Translations under genes and position numbers: made by a program
Shown here: in pieces, positions 34,300 to 45,600 of the stretch
Numbering within the stretch: position 1 is the first letter of the stretch
Layout of the letters: the number at the start of each line of letters is the position of its first letter
DNA from: Lonicera japonica
Taxonomy: Eukaryota; Streptophyta; Magnoliopsida; Dipsacales; Caprifoliaceae
Reading direction: 5' to 3'
DNA: 64,000 nucleotides
Assembly: GCA_021464415.1 (NCBI GenBank)
Contig: CM038468.1
Location: forward strand, 39,854,969 to 39,918,968
The notes under the pieces: generated by a model
Seen by the model: the letters and a program-made list of their open reading frames with translations, nothing else
What the model was told of the DNA's origin: nothing
The model's database searches: none

Positions 34300-35150
34300 A
34301 TTAATAAAAGATTTATAAATTAGGGATCCATTGACCTTTCGCATTTACCTAGGGCTTTTGAAGTCCACAGAATGGGAAATCTTTACATTATTTCATAAAA
34401 AATCCATTGAGCGAGCTATCTAGTGTTACTATTATAGAAGGTCTGTTGTCTTTTGCTTTCAACCTTAAACTGGCACGACTATTTTTCTATATGTATGGCC
34501 CGATCTACTTTGGAATGCCAAATTTATCGCTTATTAACCCTCGACTTGGAAAATACTTCATAGAGTGTATCATAACAATAACTCATTCATTAAGATAAGG
34601 GACAGTGTCCCATAGTAGGTAGCTGAGGTTTTGAGTTGTCAAGGTTTGCACCCTAGGTTCACAAGAGAAACCTCCGAGCTATATGTCTTTGCTTTTGATC
34701 CTTAATACATGTGTATCTTTGATTAGAATCACTTTCTCAACATCTCCACTGACAACTATGACATCATCCCCAACTGGCATCTTGATCTTCTGATGGAGGG
34801 AAGATGGTAAGGCCCCTATTGATGTATCCATATACGGCCTAAGAGTAGGTTGAAGCTGGATGGGATATCAATGACTTGAAAAGTAACCAAATATTCGACA
34901 GACCTGATTAAGAGTTCGAGTTTGACAAATCCTAACACGGCTCTCTTCGTGTTGTCATAGGCCTTTACAGTTATCAGAGATTATTCTAGGCACATTTAAC
35001 CCCAGTGCTCTGAAAGCCTTGAGGGGTCAGACATTGATTGTAGCTCCGTTATCGATCAGGACATTAGGGACCACCATTCCTCAGGTTTCGACTATTATGT
35101 GCAGGGCCTGGTCATGATCTTTGTTGATGAGTGAAAAGTTATCATTGAAA
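34300..35150 (-). pseudogene. Tat aspartic protease region (degraded), element A
   Basis: Translation shows VDNGAAINVCPLKAFRALGL (usual active site IDNGA, here with Asp-Asn-Gly), a TRTL-like linker, PTLRPYMDTSIGALPSSLHQ, then KIKMPVGDDVIVVSGDVEK. This is the Ogre/Tat-type protease and following segment. It cleaves Gag-Pol in intact elements. Stops and frameshifts are present. Confidence 0.7.
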
Positions 35151-35699
35151 AATGATAGGCAATTTTGTATACCTAGTGTACCTACCGTGGCTGTAAACTC
35201 CTCGGGGGTGAATTATGTCAGGATTATGGCTTCTTCTTGATGCTCGAGGAAGGCGGTTAAATGAGGCTTGGATGAGACTAGTGAACCCCAAATGGAGATA
35301 TGTGCTTATGTCTTCATAAGTTGTTCTACTACCCAACGTTTTTCAAGCTATACTGCGGCTTTGTTCGGTTCTTTAGCCCTCTTTTCTTGGGACTGGTAGG
35401 TTCTTCTCGATCGGGTGAGTTATTGGACTCACTTGCAACATTCTTGTCTTTGATAGTGTCGGTCTCTGGCTCATCAGTTGTCAACTTTAACTAGTTAAAG
35501 TTAATCGTGTTAATGTGGGCTTTTGTGATTTTCTTAGAAATGGACCACTTCTTTGTTGGCATGTCCTAGCCAAAATTTATATTATTTTCCTAATACCCTA
35601 GACCTTTATAAGAAGTCTGGTTTATATGCGATCAGTTATGTGACGCCTTGGTTCCACTTTTCTAACCCCTGACTAGGCTTCAATTGCATTTCTCACATC

Positions 35700-37453
35700 C
35701 ACTGGCTTGTTTACAGTTTGAATGGGTTGATCTGGAGCTTCTATTAGTAATTATCGGAACCACATTTTAAGTTCTTATTCTGGAAATTCTGATGCCAACA
35801 GTTCTCTATCTGATAGGACCTAGTGGCCCCATTTCCTTCCTCTACGGTCTTAATCAAATGGACTGGGTCAGGCCCACCTTTACTCAGAAACAAAACATTT
35901 ATCCATGCCCTATGATTCGGGAGTGGATTGTTTATAACATTTAGTACTTCAAGAGTAGGGATCTTGTCGTGATCTATTATATCCTGAATTGCATGCTTTA
36001 AAGAAAATCAGTTGTATGTAGGATGGTCTAGACCTTGATGATATACAAAGTGTTCATTGGCATTCCAACTGCGGGGGAGCAAGTTTGGAGGCTGCCAGGG
36101 TCTAACAGCTATAGAATACCCTCAGCCTGTAAGGCTGTTAGAATCTTGCTCAGTGGTGCTAGTAATCATGCAAACAGATGGTCCTATGCTTTCGATTTTG
36201 ATTGACTTGACGTGGCTATCTGACTTGACCCCTGCTCTTAAAGATAACAAAAACTCGAATTCTGATAAGATCACACCTGATTAACAGCGGGCATGGTTTT
36301 CTTGTATTGTGAGAACTTTTTTTGAGTTCGGCAGCCTTTGTTAGCTATATTTTAGTTTCGTTCGCCACATGCATTAAAACCTTATAGCCTTCGAAATACT
36401 ATCTACCCATACTGGCCCTAATCTCTGAATTGAAGTTCTTAGCAATCAAGCTCAGTTGTTTTTCTTCGGGGATACTGTCTACCATCTGAAAAGCAAGCTC
36501 TCTCCACTGGGTGATAAAATCATTGATGCTCTCAATATCTCTCTGCTTGGTCATTTTGATGAGCTTTTTGAGTGATCGTAAACTCCTTATTAGACTTATA
36601 GTGGTTAATGAACTTTTTCACTATGCTTTTCCAGTCAGGCACCCTGTGTTTTTCCAACCCCAGAAACCAACTGTATACCAGTCCGGTGAGAGTTTGATGG
36701 AAGGAGTTCAGGCCATGTGAGCCTTATTTAACCAGTATAGTTGCATGGTTCGAACATATGCTTTGAGATGGAGGAGTAATCGTGTGTTCTCGAAAAGTTT
36801 CTCTGTGTGGCAGCTTGAACCTAACTGGTAATTGTGCTTCGGGAAACAGGGTAAAGTTTTGCAGGTTGATAATATCGTCGGCTTCTCAGCCATTTTTTGG
36901 TTTAAGGCCTTCATATGTTCCTTAAGCATAATAATGGCCTCATTCTCCTTGGATGACTTTACAACTGACTCGACATACTGACTCATGCTGTGTGCGCTGT
37001 CTCTGGCGAGTGGAGGATCGGGGAAGTACATAAGATTGTGATACTAGCGAGGTAGATTGTTGTCAGGGTGCAACTAAGCGGTTACTAAGTCTTGCGGAAG
37101 GGCAGCGTATAGTGGAGGTTGGTTGTCGGCTGAAGCGATGAGTGTTAATGGGTTCTGATTGATCAAAAGTATGGGTGGAGCTTAACTATTAAGCGAAGGT
37201 GGATTCTGACTAGTAGGAGCTTGGTTGGTGGTCAGGGTATCGACGCGAGCTTGCATGGCCCTGTGGTGATTGTTCATGACGGCTAGTGACCGGGTTATGT
37301 CTTGGAGCATGGCGTATAATTGTTAAGAGGTTGGATGACCATTATTGTTTTGAGGTACGACGGGCCCTTGTGGTAGTTTTGTGGTACGGGGCGCTCCGCG
37401 TTAGTTCCTTTAGGTGTGAAGAGTGGTAATTCGTTCTCATGGCGACGAGGCAT
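35700..37453 (-). pseudogene. Tat gag (degraded), element A
   Basis: The start is at 37453 (MPRRHENELPLFTPKGTN). The N-terminal part includes LYAMLQDITRSLAVMNNHHR and the open frame 36708-37031. The core contains FHQTLTGLVYSWFLGLEKHR, VPDWKSIVKKFINHY and FITQWRELAFQMVDSIPEE-like pieces. A nucleocapsid-like HHQGLDHPTYNCFSLKHAIQ-type segment follows near 36000 (here YHQGLDHPTYNCFSLKHAIQ). Gag forms the particle that packages RNA. Frames are broken. Confidence 0.75.
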
Positions 37454-38303
37454 GATAGGAGGTGATTCTAGTTATGTTAGGCGCCCTGTGTGATCTTTAC
37501 CAGCCCATCCAGCCAGTGTGAAATCGATAACCTAAAGTGACGATGAATGGGAAAAACCTAAGGATGAGGAAAAAAACAATACTTTTCCCATAAGGAAGTA
37601 CTCTCCTCTTGGAGTTATTTTTCATGAAAATAGAGAAAGGAAAATCTTTACTAAAGAGGCTTAGTGGAGGATTTCTACGAGCAGGTTTGGATAGCCTCCG
37701 GTCGTACTTATCAAATAAAGAGTTTGAGTGCATGACAAAGCCTTTTGTCCACTATTCTCATGACTGAATATTAAGAAAACATAGAGAAAATTATGTGTAT
37801 TAGGTTGACACATCTTATATGCAAGCGTGGTTAAAAGGGGTAATGTTTAAGGTTCCCTCATATTTGGCAGGTCTTGCTATATACCCCAATGGCGAGTATG
37901 TGTAAGGAGCTTTTGATATACATTCCAGGTACGTGAGTATTCACGTTACTCGAAATACCTAAGTTTAGTATTTGGCCAATGATAGCGGAAATCAGAACTT
38001 ATGGTTTATATTTACCCCGATGAGAGCCAACTCCCTACTCCCTAAACAAATTTTTCGAGGTTGAATGGGGTAATTTCACATTCGCGATAATACATGATAA
38101 ATAGTGTGTGCATACAAAATAATAATTATGGAAGTACATTATGATGATCGCTTATGATTTGTTTGGGTGCTTTGAATTTTTTATTTATGAAAAGTTTTTT
38201 CTCAAACAATAATTACAAACAAAAGGCAAACAAGGTATTCACCTCATCGCATCTATGTTATCTTAGAACTGAGGCTTGCATTGGATGGAAAGCAATAACA
38301 AGC

Positions 38304-39599
38304 TGTGAACACCCAATCCGCGACTTTAGCAAAAATCTAAATTTTATAAGCATTTTCAAATAATTAAAAAGTATATTTTTTAGAACTTGAAAATATATTT
38401 AATAAATAAATAAAGGGGAAACATTTTTAGATAATACAAACAAGAAAAGGAGCGGCGTGCATTTAAAGCATTTCAAAGTGTGTCTACCACACATATATAG
38501 ATACCTCACATGCAAACACAAACATGAAAATCCATTAAACCATGCATACACAAACATGAGCAGCCAATAGCATGCGACAATGAAATTTGGAAGATTTGGA
38601 GCCTGCGGCAATGGGAGTGTCATGCGCACGGCACCCCAAGCCCTTTTTCTTATTTTTTTTATTTTGTGTGCCGCACGCCCATGTTTCACCTCCCTGCCTC
38701 ACGGTTCTTGTAGCGCGCGATTTTGAATCTATAAATAGGATCCTAAGGGATCATTTTTAAGGTGAGTTTAACTAGAGGCTCTCTAGGGTGTCTAGGGGTA
38801 TTTGTTTTTAAATCTTTAGGGCGTGTTTTAGTAGATTTATTTTAGTAAGAGAAAAATATATTTTTAGAGAGAGAAAATCCTAGTGAGAGAAAGAGTCACT
38901 TTTAGAGAGAGAAAGTTTGGAGAAGAAAGAAGAGTTTTTCAACAAGAAAGTAAGGCATTTATTCTCTCTTCAAGTGCTAAAGGTACGCATCTATAACTTT
39001 TTTGAATTTAATTTTTATATTTAAATACAAGTTTTTAATATGGAAAATTATATAATTTGCAATGAATCTCATTGCTTTCAAATAAGTCCTTTCTAAACTT
39101 TACAAGAAAATTAAAATTAGTTTTGACACATTTTCAAAACAAAATCTCACAAAAAAACTATTTCTAAACACTTGGAACTACGAGACTCCGATTTCATTAT
39201 ATGAATAAATATGTAGGCGCTTACAAGTTCAAGTCTGATTTCATTAACACCATTTTAAACTGAATTACCTGAAAGGACTATTTTTGAAAAAAATTCAAAC
39301 TACTTGCAAGATATCTAAAATAGAAATTAAATACATGATCCATTAAAAGATCGAAAGGGCGGATTGGGTACCTAGCACCTTCTCAATTTGTAAACTAGTT
39401 CCCGAGCCCTAACAAAGAAGTTATCAAGTAATCTCTGGTTTCTCATGTATAAAAGACAGCCCCGGTTTTCAAATTATCTTTTATACAATCTTTTGTTTAT
39501 TTTCTTACAAAAAAAACTGGTAACTCTAAAAACACGTATTCTCTCAAAACAAAATGTCAAAACGACAAAATTCAAGAGGAGAAATCCTTGATTCTCACA
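38304..39599 (+). mobile_element. Solo LTR, family beta (TSD CAAGC)
   Basis: It begins TGTGAACACCCAATCCGCG and ends CTTGATTCTCACA. Exact CAAGC lies at 38299-38303 and 39600-39604. A TATA box CTATAAATAGG is near 38730, and the shared GAAAGGGCGGATTGGGTACC block is near 39352. Only one LTR is present. It sits at the edge of duplication unit A, so it inserted after or at the time of duplication. Confidence 0.9.
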
Positions 39600-39604
39600 C
39601 AAGC

Positions 39605-39972
39605 CAAGAAAGGCAAATCGTACACACATACGCTACTTTTGTTTAAAGTCCAATCCTCTTAAAATGATGACATGCTGCAATTTTTTTTTACCGCAACCTT
39701 TTTTTTTGTTCAATTTTTTCTTCATTTTTCATTACAGGTCAATAAATTTTAGAAAAATAATTTAATTTGAATTTATAATTGAAATTATGTTTCTTTTTTT
39801 TTAGTTAATTTATTTAGTTATGAGTCGTCACAATCACATACAAAAGGAGTAGCAAAACCTTGCATCAGTTGGATAGCCTCATCTTTAGTTCAACTTCAAC
39901 AAGGACTTGTTTTTTGGTAATAGACAACCATCGAATTATCTCTTTAAACAATGAAAAATGTCAAAAAAGTAC
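39605..39972. other. Spacer downstream of the WAT1 gene
   Basis: AT-rich, with runs of T and A. No gene is seen. It includes the presumed 3' untranslated region of the WAT1 gene; no polyadenylation signal could be fixed with confidence. Confidence 0.4.
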
Positions 39973-42586
39973 TCATTTCACCAAAGCCCTGTTTGCCTGA
40001 ACTTGAGTAACTTCATTTGTCGGATCCCTGGTTAATACTTCAAGTGGAGGAGAAGGAGCCATAACCTCCTTGTTTTTGGCCCATAGAAATAAGTAGAGCC
40101 CTATTATTATAATACACATTCCTAGCAAGCTGCAATTAAATTGCAATTCCAAAATGAGAAAAATTTGGTTGTTTTGTATACATTAGAAACAATACGAAAA
40201 TTTCACAATAAACAATATAGTTTGCCTGAATATGTACGAGTTAGAGACAGCTCAGTACTGAGATTCAAAAAAATAATATGGTATCAGTATATTAGTAAGT
40301 TGTCAAATTAATAAAAATTTGAATCACATTTACTAACTAATACATTAATATTATATGTTCTGATTAACTTTTTAAGTCACAATACTAAGTCCTTCCAAAA
40401 TTACTCTATTTTATTTGGATGAAGTGGAGCAATTCTTTTTGGACAATTCCCTAAACAAGTAGGGACTGCCCATGTTCAAAGAAAAAGGCACAGTTATATG
40501 TGATAACTTGGGGCCTATTAATTTTTATAACTGAATATTTTCGTATTATAAGAATTACAAATACGTATAAATTAGTCTGCTTTATTCCCTTCAATTTTGA
40601 AAAAAAAAAAAAATTGTTAACATTATGTCTGCCTCCCTCCCTCAATCTTTGGAAAATAAAATCAATACTAATCTTATGCTCTACAATTTTGAAATAAAAA
40701 AAATTAGAAAAAAGATGTGATTACCAGTTTCATTTACATGATAATCGTGCCTAATATATTAGTGAGTTGTACAAAGAAAAAATATACAACTTACTAACAC
40801 ATTATTACATTTAGTATAAAATTTTGGTTAATATAATTAACAAGTGCAACATTGCTCCTCAAAAAATTACAATACCTTCCGAGAGTGATATCTTGATGAA
40901 AAAATAGTGCTTCTGCAACAGCTACAAGTATCAGTGAGATAGGCTTGAACATGGAGGGGTAAGTTGGACCTCTTTTTACAACAGCCCATAAAACTAAACA
41001 TGATGTCACGATTGAAACCATTGCCCCCTATAGATACAAATAATTACTTTTAAGTACATATATATATGGGTACAATTTTTTTATTTCCTTTTTTTGTTAT
41101 CAATAGATTAAGTAAGGGTGTATTCGGAAACTCCAATTTAAAAAAGAAACAACTAATTTTGAAACTAGTCATTACTTAAGGATATGTTTTTTCCGCAAGA
41201 TTTTAATTGTGAGATTTAAAGAATCTCATGATTTATGAAATCAATTTCAAAATCTCAACAAACTGGTGTGATTTTATAAAAACCGTGTTAAATTGCAGTG
41301 CTTAAATTTAATTTATTTATTTTTAATTGTATCTCGGTCTCTTTCGTTATTCATAACCAATAGTTTTTTTTTCTCAAATTAAAATACGTAAATGCATAAG
41401 ATCACACTCAACTTATATTATTACATTTTGATGATTTTAAAAAATACTCATAAGAATTTATGAATTTTATAAAGAACACCTAATGAAATTGAAAATCATG
41501 AGATTATAAATTCACAATGGTCAAATCTTATGATTTGTTAATTTGCATAACTTAAAATTTATGTGAAATGAACACAACCTAAAAGCTATTTATTATTGAG
41601 ATTTTAAATATAGATTCCTTTAATTTCCCACTCCGCTAAATTTTGCTCAATTTATTTTAGGAAAAAAAACATGAAAAACCCTGAAATTTGTGTTCACTTG
41701 CAATGTTGTTCCTAATGTTCAAAAACTTGCAATGCTTCCCTTAAAATTGCCATTCGATTACAATCCTACCCATGTAGCTAAGCAATGTTACAGAATGCTG
41801 AGTTGGAGACTAGTTTGCTGATGTGGCAGCAGACATAGCGTCTCTCTCTTCAACTTCTTCTTCTTTTTTGAGAAAAAATATAAAAACCTTTAAAATATAA
41901 TAACTTTTAATACAAAATACGAATTCAAATAATAATTATATATTTGGAATGTAATAATTAAGATGAATAAAACGAGATCCGCTGTGTCAGTAAAATTATA
42001 AAACAAAAATCGATATATTAGAATACTTAAAATACTAATAAACATTTATACTAAAATGTTAATCATTTATATTGCTCTAAATTGACATTTCGTACTAGGA
42101 AATTTATGCGTACTTTTAATAACTTTTGATAATTTTACGGTCACAATGGATCTCGTTTTATTTGTCTTGATTACTAGATTCCAAATATATAATTTTTATT
42201 TGAATCCGTATTTTGCATTAAAAGTTATTATATTTTAACCTTTTCTAAATAAAAAAAATAAAATTTGATGAGCGTCAGCTGTCTCATCAGCCAAGTAATA
42301 TCCAACTCAGCATTCCGTAACGTCTATTAGCTACAAGAGTAGTATTATAACCAAATATGAACTTTAAGGAAAGGATTGTAAATTTTTGAACATTATAAAC
42401 AACATTGCAAGTGAACACAAACTTAAGACTTGTTGATATGTTTTACCCTTTATTTTATTTATATACTAAATTACCCGGCCCCCTATAAATGCGATGATTG
42501 CATGCTTTGTTGCCACGTGTCCCAGTAATTCAATTTCAATTAGGTTACTAAAAAGTTTCAATTCCGGTAAATATTTTTCATAAATA

Positions 42587-42619
<33 letters not shown>

Positions 42620-45600
42620 GAAGTGAAGTGAACAAAACACTTACAGAAATTACCCAAACTAGTTGCAAATTCCATCCTAAACTCCATGCAGCCTTGTTTC
42701 TCTTCATGCATAAGCCTATTATTACTTGTTGAAATGATGCCATAATACAAATTAATGTAGTTGCCCAGTATTTGTAAGGAAATATATTAGATAGCTTAAC
42801 CTGTTTATTTACAAATCAGACAATAACAAAAATAAGAGCACAGGAAAAACAGAAAATTAAAGTTATGACTTTTTTCTTTTCCATCTTTTAAAAATCCCAT
42901 TAATACGTGCTTACTTGTAAAGCTGAAAAATAAATGAAATAAATATGATAGATATACAAAGATGATAAAAAAAATATATTATTGTATAGGTCATAACTAG
43001 TCTGAATGAGACCTACTCCTTTCAACGTAATAAATGGTTGAGAACAATAATTTACCAACTTTTCCCATGAAAAATAAATTATTTTCATGATTAAGTTAGA
43101 ATGAGTGTATTTTAAATTTGAAAAAACGTATTAAATTTTACAAAAGTATAAATAAGTTGTATATATTCTCAATTAAGAAAATTTTAAACTCTTAATTTCA
43201 GACAGACGATTTAATTTGTGTACCTGCATGATGAACCGCGCAGCATAAGATAAAATGCTAGCGACAAGAAAAAGAGTGCCTCGCTTGTAATTGTGGTGAT
43301 ATATCATAGTGGGACCCTCATATTTTCTATGAGGACCTATGTGCAATGTTGTCCCTTTGTAGAGGCTAATAGTCAATGCTCCTCCAAGGCATAAAATTGC
43401 ACCTCCAATTTTGATTTTACCAGCTCTTGTACGTACTCTAAGCCTCTCTATTCTACAAAAAACATTCACCCGAAAAAGCAACATAATCGTAAATTAATTT
43501 AATCAAGAAACGAAAAAATGTGACCCTTGATTATGTATCAAGAAAGGAAAAAAATTGTGTCTATGATTAAATGGTAAAATTTCTATTTGCTGAGAAAAAG
43601 ATGCGAGTTCAATTCCCGCTACTCGCAAAAGACGGATAATTTATTTACTATGATGATAAATGCTCAAAGGATCGTAAAATCCCATTGATTTATATATAGT
43701 TCCATCATTTTTGTTATTAAATTTGTACAGGTCACCCCTTTTTGTTCAAAATTCTTTATATTTGAATAGATTTGCATTCTAGTTTTCACAAGTTTACGTA
43801 CGTACCTTATTCGATCCGTTAATATATAAATTCTAGAAAATTTCCCAAAATTATTCAAAAACATGGAAGTGATTTAAATGTGTTAAAATTATCACAAAAT
43901 TTGTAGTAAATATGGTAGATTGTATAAATTAAAAGTTGGAAGGAATTTTGAGTTTAATTTTGTAGTATACTTCAAGCGATTTGTTGTAATTTACCTTGTG
44001 CGAAACCATCTAGACAAAACTAAAATAAATAAATACAAGTATATTCAGAGGAAATTTTAATTGTGCTTTGTTACCTTAAAATTGCAGAGAACATAAAGGT
44101 TACGATTGGAATTAAGTTGAGAAAGTTTGTTGCATACGTAGCTGTTGTATCTCTTTGGCCAAAGTAGAAGAAGCCCAAACCTATTGATATCCTGCATCAC
44201 GTAGAGCATGTACAACTCACATTTAGTTGGCCTAACATATATATTAATTTCTTCAGAAAAGAACAAGATTACAAGGTTAGAATGAGAAAATAAAATCCAC
44301 ATCTAGCCTTGTAACTTCTTTAAAAATTACAACGTGGATTATTTGAAGCTAAAATTTGAATTTTATTTTCTCATTCTAGGCTTGTAATCTTCTTATGAAG
44401 GTCTATATGTATGTATTTTTACTTTAGCCCCTCCATATATAAGAATTATCTGAAGCCACTTACAAAAATGTAATAGCGTGTGCAGCATGTCAGGTCGTTA
44501 TTAATTGGGTTTCGAATATGAACACAAATTACCAAAATGCCATGTCGCTATTAATTAGTGTTCGAATATGAACACAAAATACCTTCAAAATATAAGATTG
44601 TTCTTAAGTTAAGTAGTGTTAATTAAATTACCGAGTTAATCAACTAATGACATAAGCATTCTCCTTGGATCCTCTTACATTTGAGGATTTTAGATCATCT
44701 CCAATGGTCAATTCTATCCGAGCAAATTTCTATAATTGAAAAGCCAAATAGAAAAAATATGCTCCAATGGTGTTTCCTATAAACATTTCTATGTGATTTG
44801 GAAGGTGAGTCACATTGGGAATTTCTATCACCATTTCTACATGTAGAAATGGTGATAGAAATTCCCTATATGACATGGCACATTTTCATTGGATATCATA
44901 AAACCCACTAATTCTCTCAGAAGTAAGGAAGAAATGCAAAAATAGAAATCACCATTGAAGACCATCTTTTCTATCCTTTCTACCCGTGTAAATATATTGC
45001 CAATTATATATGGAAATATTATAAAATAACATTGACACATATGACAAAAATGGAAAAATAGAAATTACCAGTGGAGATGGCCATAGGACTTTGATAACAC
45101 ATGATTCTTATGTTTGAGTTAATATATCATGCCACCATTTTTGGACCCCAAATAATAAATCGAGTCCCACAGGTATTCAGCCGTCCAACTATTGGGGGTA
45201 AAAATTAAAACCACAACCAATTAATAAACTCATGCTAAAAAAATTGAACTTAAATCAAAATCTTGTTTCTTAATTAGAATACTCATTTACAGTTATAATT
45301 TTTCTAAATTAAATCAAAATCTGGTCCAAGTTTCAAACTTTATTTGCAAAAGTCCAATTAAAAAAAAATCTTTTTAATTTCCTAAGCAAATTGATTGTGG
45401 TTATAATTTTCACCCCGACTAGTTAAACGGTCAAGTACTCGTCAAATTCAGTTTATTATTTGGGTATTTAGGGTCAGATTGATAACAATATGGAAAAGGA
45501 AAACATAAATAGTTGATTTTTGTAAGAAGTAGGAAAATAAGTTGAGACATGCGGTGCGATGTTTCTTACTTTGTAATTTTTTCCGTGAACAAATTTTCTT

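Larger units (their letters stand above)
28060..38303. repeat. Segmental duplication unit A (paired with 51470-61123)
   Basis: The whole stretch aligns in the same orientation with 51470-61123: WAT1 last exon, repeat X with its MITE, and a Tat retroelement. The offset drifts from about 23.4 kb to 22.8 kb because of indels. One is loss in unit B of about 330 bp corresponding to 31045-31370. The right end is hidden by different LTR insertions in the two units (38304 and 61124), 3-6 bp apart in the aligned sequence. Confidence 0.85.
31370..38303 (-). mobile_element. Tat-lineage Ty3/gypsy element A, non-autonomous looking
   Basis: In minus-strand order I find gag (from 37453), protease (about 34300-35150), reverse transcriptase (about 32985-33812) and RNase H (about 32160-32880). 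After that comes a plant-mobile-domain frame on the opposite strand (31372-32060). No integrase is found between RNase H and the mobile-domain frame, where about 1 kb would be needed. All frames have stops. No pair of LTRs was recognised, so the borders are approximate. A second copy is at 54400-61123. Confidence 0.75.

Noticed and set aside
36057..36284. Plus-strand frames within the Tat gag region (also 36511-36720 and 59341-59550)
   Set aside because: Antisense shadows of gag; the minus strand shows the gag and zinc-knuckle-like motifs.
43553..43626. tRNA gene
   Set aside because: A- and B-box-like motifs are present but I cannot form the acceptor stem and full cloverleaf; kept only as a SINE-like sequence.
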